Positions 50,783 to 52,591 of a stretch of 52,591 nucleotides of DNA are shown in pieces. The position numbers and the translations under genes were made by a program. This DNA comes from an uncultured Clostridia bacterium (lineage in GTDB: Bacteria > Bacillota > Clostridia > Oscillospirales > Acutalibacteraceae): the NCBI GenBank assembly GCA_944380775.1, contig CALWIP010000021.1:1-52591 (forward strand). Direction: 5' to 3'. The first letter of the stretch is position 1. Each line of letters opens with the position of its first letter. A model generated the notes under the pieces. That model searched no databases. It saw only the letters and a list, made by a program, of their open reading frames with translations, and was not told the origin of the DNA.

Positions 50783-52051
50783 ATGACAAACCGCTGGGAA
50801 CGCAACACCGGCCTGCGGGAAAGCGAGGCGTACCGCGTCTTTTTCCGTGCGTTGCTGCCGGGCAGCGTGGCGGACCTGGTGGAGGCTGCCTCCGTCTTTT
50901 TCGGCCTCCCGGTGCTGCTGACGGACCAAAACTACAAATTGATCTGCCAATACCCGCCGCGGCCCATCGGGCAGGCCATCTGGGACACGCTGTACACGGA
51001 GAAAGTGCTGCCGGTGGAAACCATCCAGGACTACCAGCAGACCTACCTGAACCGCGACGGCCACACTTACCCGCCGTTCTACTCTAAAGACGGCCCGGCG
51101 GCCGACTGCCCGCGCATTTTTGCCGAGGTGTGCGCCGAAGGGCGCATTCTGGGCCACGCCGCGGTGTTCCTGTTCCAGAACCCGCTGGAAGAGGAGGACC
51201 TGCGGTGCGTGCAGGTGTTTGTGGACGCGCTGGGGATGCTGCTTTCGCCCAAGGCGCGCGGCGAAGCGCCGACGCTTTCTTCCTCGCTGCACGACCTGTT
51301 GGACGAGGACGCCGCGCCGCAGGTAAAGTCGCTGGCGCTGCGCAGCCTTTCCGGGGCGCTGCGCGGACCGTTCGCCGTGATGGCCACGCCGGTGGGCGGC
51401 ACGGCGTCGCAGCGCGCGTTCGCATCGATGGCCATTTCGCGCGTCTCCGGCATTTACCCGGCGGCGGCCAGCGCCATTTACCGGGACTGCATTGTCACGC
51501 TCTTCGGCTCGCTGAACGGCGGCGGGCACGCCCCGCGCGAGCAGAACCTGTTCCGCCGCATGGCGGAGTACCTCTCCCCCGCCCACACGGCCAGCGGGGT
51601 CTCCCGCCTGTTCGCCGACCTTTCTGAGCTGCGCGGCTATTTCTTCCAGGCCTATACCACGGCGCGGCTGGCGCGTGGGGGCTGCGAATTTTTCGACGAC
51701 GTCTTCCCCGCGCCGATCTTTGAAGCGGCGGTGATGGGCGCGGGCTGCGGCATGCTGCTGCACCCGGCGCTCCGGCAGCTGCATGAATACGACCAGCGCA
51801 ACCAGACGGAATATTTCCGCACCTTGCAGGTGTACAGCCTGACGCTGCACGACAAGGAAGCGGCCGCGCGCATCCTCTGCGTCCACCGCAACACGCTGGT
51901 CTACCGGCTCAACCGCATCAGCGAGCTCTTCGGCCTGCCCTACGAAGAACCGCGCACAGCGCTCGCCATTTTGAACAGCTACCAGCTCTACGCCGTCGGC
52001 GTGCTGCGCCGCGCCGACTTCGGCCTGCCGGAAAACACCGCCGCCCCTTAA
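50783..52051 (+). CDS. PucR/CdaR-type transcriptional regulator
   Basis: A 422-residue regulator. The N-terminal 150 residues form a ligand-sensing part (LVEAASVFFGLPVLLTDQNY, ILGHAAVFLFQNPLEEEDL) that looks GAF-like, followed by a middle GGDEF-like CdaR domain. The C-terminal helix-turn-helix of the PucR type is LTLHDKEAAARILCVHRNTLVYRLNRI. Related proteins control catabolic genes for sugar acids, purines or aromatic compounds. Its position opposite the ene-reductase, with overlapping promoters, suggests that gene is its target. The ATG at 50783 has AAGGAGG 11 nt upstream. Confidence 0.88.
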   Translation: MTNRWERNTGLRESEAYRVFFRALLPGSVADLVEAASVFFGLPVLLTDQNYKLICQYPPRPIGQAIWDTLYTEKVLPVETIQDYQQTYLNRDGHTYPPFYSKDGPAADCPRIFAEVCAEGRILGHAAVFLFQNPLEEEDLRCVQVFVDALGMLLSPKARGEAPTLSSSLHDLLDEDAAPQVKSLALRSLSGALRGPFAVMATPVGGTASQRAFASMAISRVSGIYPAAASAIYRDCIVTLFGSLNGGGHAPREQNLFRRMAEYLSPAHTASGVSRLFADLSELRGYFFQAYTTARLARGGCEFFDDVFPAPIFEAAVMGAGCGMLLHPALRQLHEYDQRNQTEYFRTLQVYSLTLHDKEAAARILCVHRNTLVYRLNRISELFGLPYEEPRTALAILNSYQLYAVGVLRRADFGLPENTAAP

Positions 52052-52110
52052 AACAGGGCCAAAAAAGGGCGGGCCGGCCTGCTCCCGGAACCCTCCTCTT
52101 AAAAACGCGC

Positions 52111-52146
52111 AAAAAAGGAGAGCGGGGACGCCCCTGCTCTCCTTTT
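52111..52146. terminator. Bidirectional terminator between the regulator and rny
   Basis: AAAAGGAGAGCGGGG pairs with CCCCTGCTCTCCTTTT, with A and T runs on the two sides. Confidence 0.9.
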
Positions 52147-52160
52147 GCTTCTCTCGTTTG

Positions 52161-52591
52161 TCAGCGCGCGTATTCGATTGCGCGGCTCTCGCGGATAATG
52201 TTGACCTTGATCTGCCCCGGGTATTCCAGGTCGCTCTCGATCTTCCGGCAAATATCGCGCGCCAGCAGCACCATCTTGTCGTCGGTGATGACGTCCGGCT
52301 TGACCATGATGCGCACCTCGCGGCCCGCCTGAATGGCGTAGCAGTGCTCGACGCCCTCGAACGAAGACGCGACTTCCTCGAGCTTTTCCAGACGCTTGAT
52401 GTAGTTCTCGAGGTTCTCCCTGCGCGCGCCGGGGCGCGCCGCCGAGATGGCGTCCGCCGCCTGAACAATGCACGCGATGATGGTCTTGGGTTCTACGTCG
52501 CCGTGGTGCGCCTGGATGGCGTGCACCACCGCTTCGTTCTCCTTGTATTTGCGGGCCACGTCGACGCCGATGTCCACATGGGAGCCTTCCA
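52161..52591 (-). CDS. rny: Ribonuclease Y, C-terminal part (gene runs off the window)
   Basis: The last 143 codons of a leftward gene; the start is beyond base 52591. The visible part covers the end of the HD domain ([41 protein letters not shown]) and the conserved C-terminus ([51 protein letters not shown]). This is diagnostic for RNase Y, the membrane-tethered endonuclease that starts mRNA decay in Gram-positives. KH domain and membrane anchor lie outside the window. Confidence 0.95.
   Translation of the reverse strand, partial: EGSHVDIGVDVARKYKENEAVVHAIQAHHGDVEPKTIIACIVQAADAISAARPGARRENLENYIKRLEKLEEVASSFEGVEHCYAIQAGREVRIMVKPDVITDDKMVLLARDICRKIESDLEYPGQIKVNIIRESRAIEYAR

Noticed and set aside
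1-52591. tRNA, rRNA, insertion sequence, integrase, toxin-antitoxin or phage genes
   Set aside because: Looked for on both strands by motifs and encoded proteins; nothing convincing was found.

Overview
The window looks like chromosomal core DNA of a GC-rich, endospore-forming, anaerobic Clostridia member, most likely of the Oscillospiraceae/Ruminococcaceae kind found in guts. Evidence seen here: a complete spoIIE, Gram-positive style promoters and Shine-Dalgarno sites, a cysteine T-box, an [FeFe]-hydrogenase, several [4Fe-4S] proteins, RNase Y, a short DtxR-type regulator, and plant or host-glycan glycosidases (GH51, GH2). I saw no tRNA, rRNA, insertion sequence, prophage or CRISPR array. 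Genes are tightly packed on both strands. High GC produces many very long spurious antisense frames.

Layout. 1-1.7 kb: a cut DUF362 gene and an RlmD-type rRNA methyltransferase, both leftward. 1.7-2.5 kb: a DUF134-NifX fusion under a strong promoter with a palindromic operator. 2.5-8.0 kb: rightward operon ddl, murI, DUF1934, argS and a MetH-like protein that lacks all zinc ligands. 8.1-11.3 kb: leftward MtaA/UroD-type methyltransferase and a secreted serine beta-lactamase-like hydrolase. 11.5-12.2 kb: a YjdF-like membrane protein. 12.2-15.2 kb: leftward cysE-cysS-ybaK behind a T-box (UGC specifier). 15.2-19.0 kb: leftward recA-recX-rimO-pgsA. 19.0-24.6 kb: leftward lipoprotein, response regulator, histidine kinase, yqhQ, prmC. 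24.6-25.9 kb: a YitT transporter and a 74-residue protein. 25.9-30.0 kb: leftward MORN-repeat membrane protein, larE, larB, larC (nickel-pincer cofactor synthesis; no larA in the window).

30.0-32.7 kb: rightward hydrogenase and a lipoprotein hydrolase. 32.8-36.1 kb: leftward BtuFCD-type ABC transporter under a cobalamin riboswitch with a visible candidate terminator. 36.2-38.7 kb: spoIIE. 38.8-40.0 kb: a conserved 84-residue protein with its own strong promoter, and an orphan MacB-type ATPase. 40.0-48.1 kb: phosphohexomutase, GH51 arabinofuranosidase, DtxR-type regulator, ferredoxin-type aldo/keto reductase, GH2 beta-glucuronidase, and a DUF2974 protein without its nucleophile. 48.1-52.6 kb: a SnoaL-like protein, a flavin/Fe-S ene-reductase diverging from a PucR/CdaR-type regulator, and the C-terminal end of RNase Y.

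The most unusual items are a set of family members that have lost catalytic residues (MetH-like, DUF2974), the DUF134-NifX fusion with an internal ribosome-binding site, the MORN-lar operon with an unclear start codon, and the overlapping face-to-face promoters between the ene-reductase and its likely regulator. Nothing in the window is clearly a complete new defence or mobile system.
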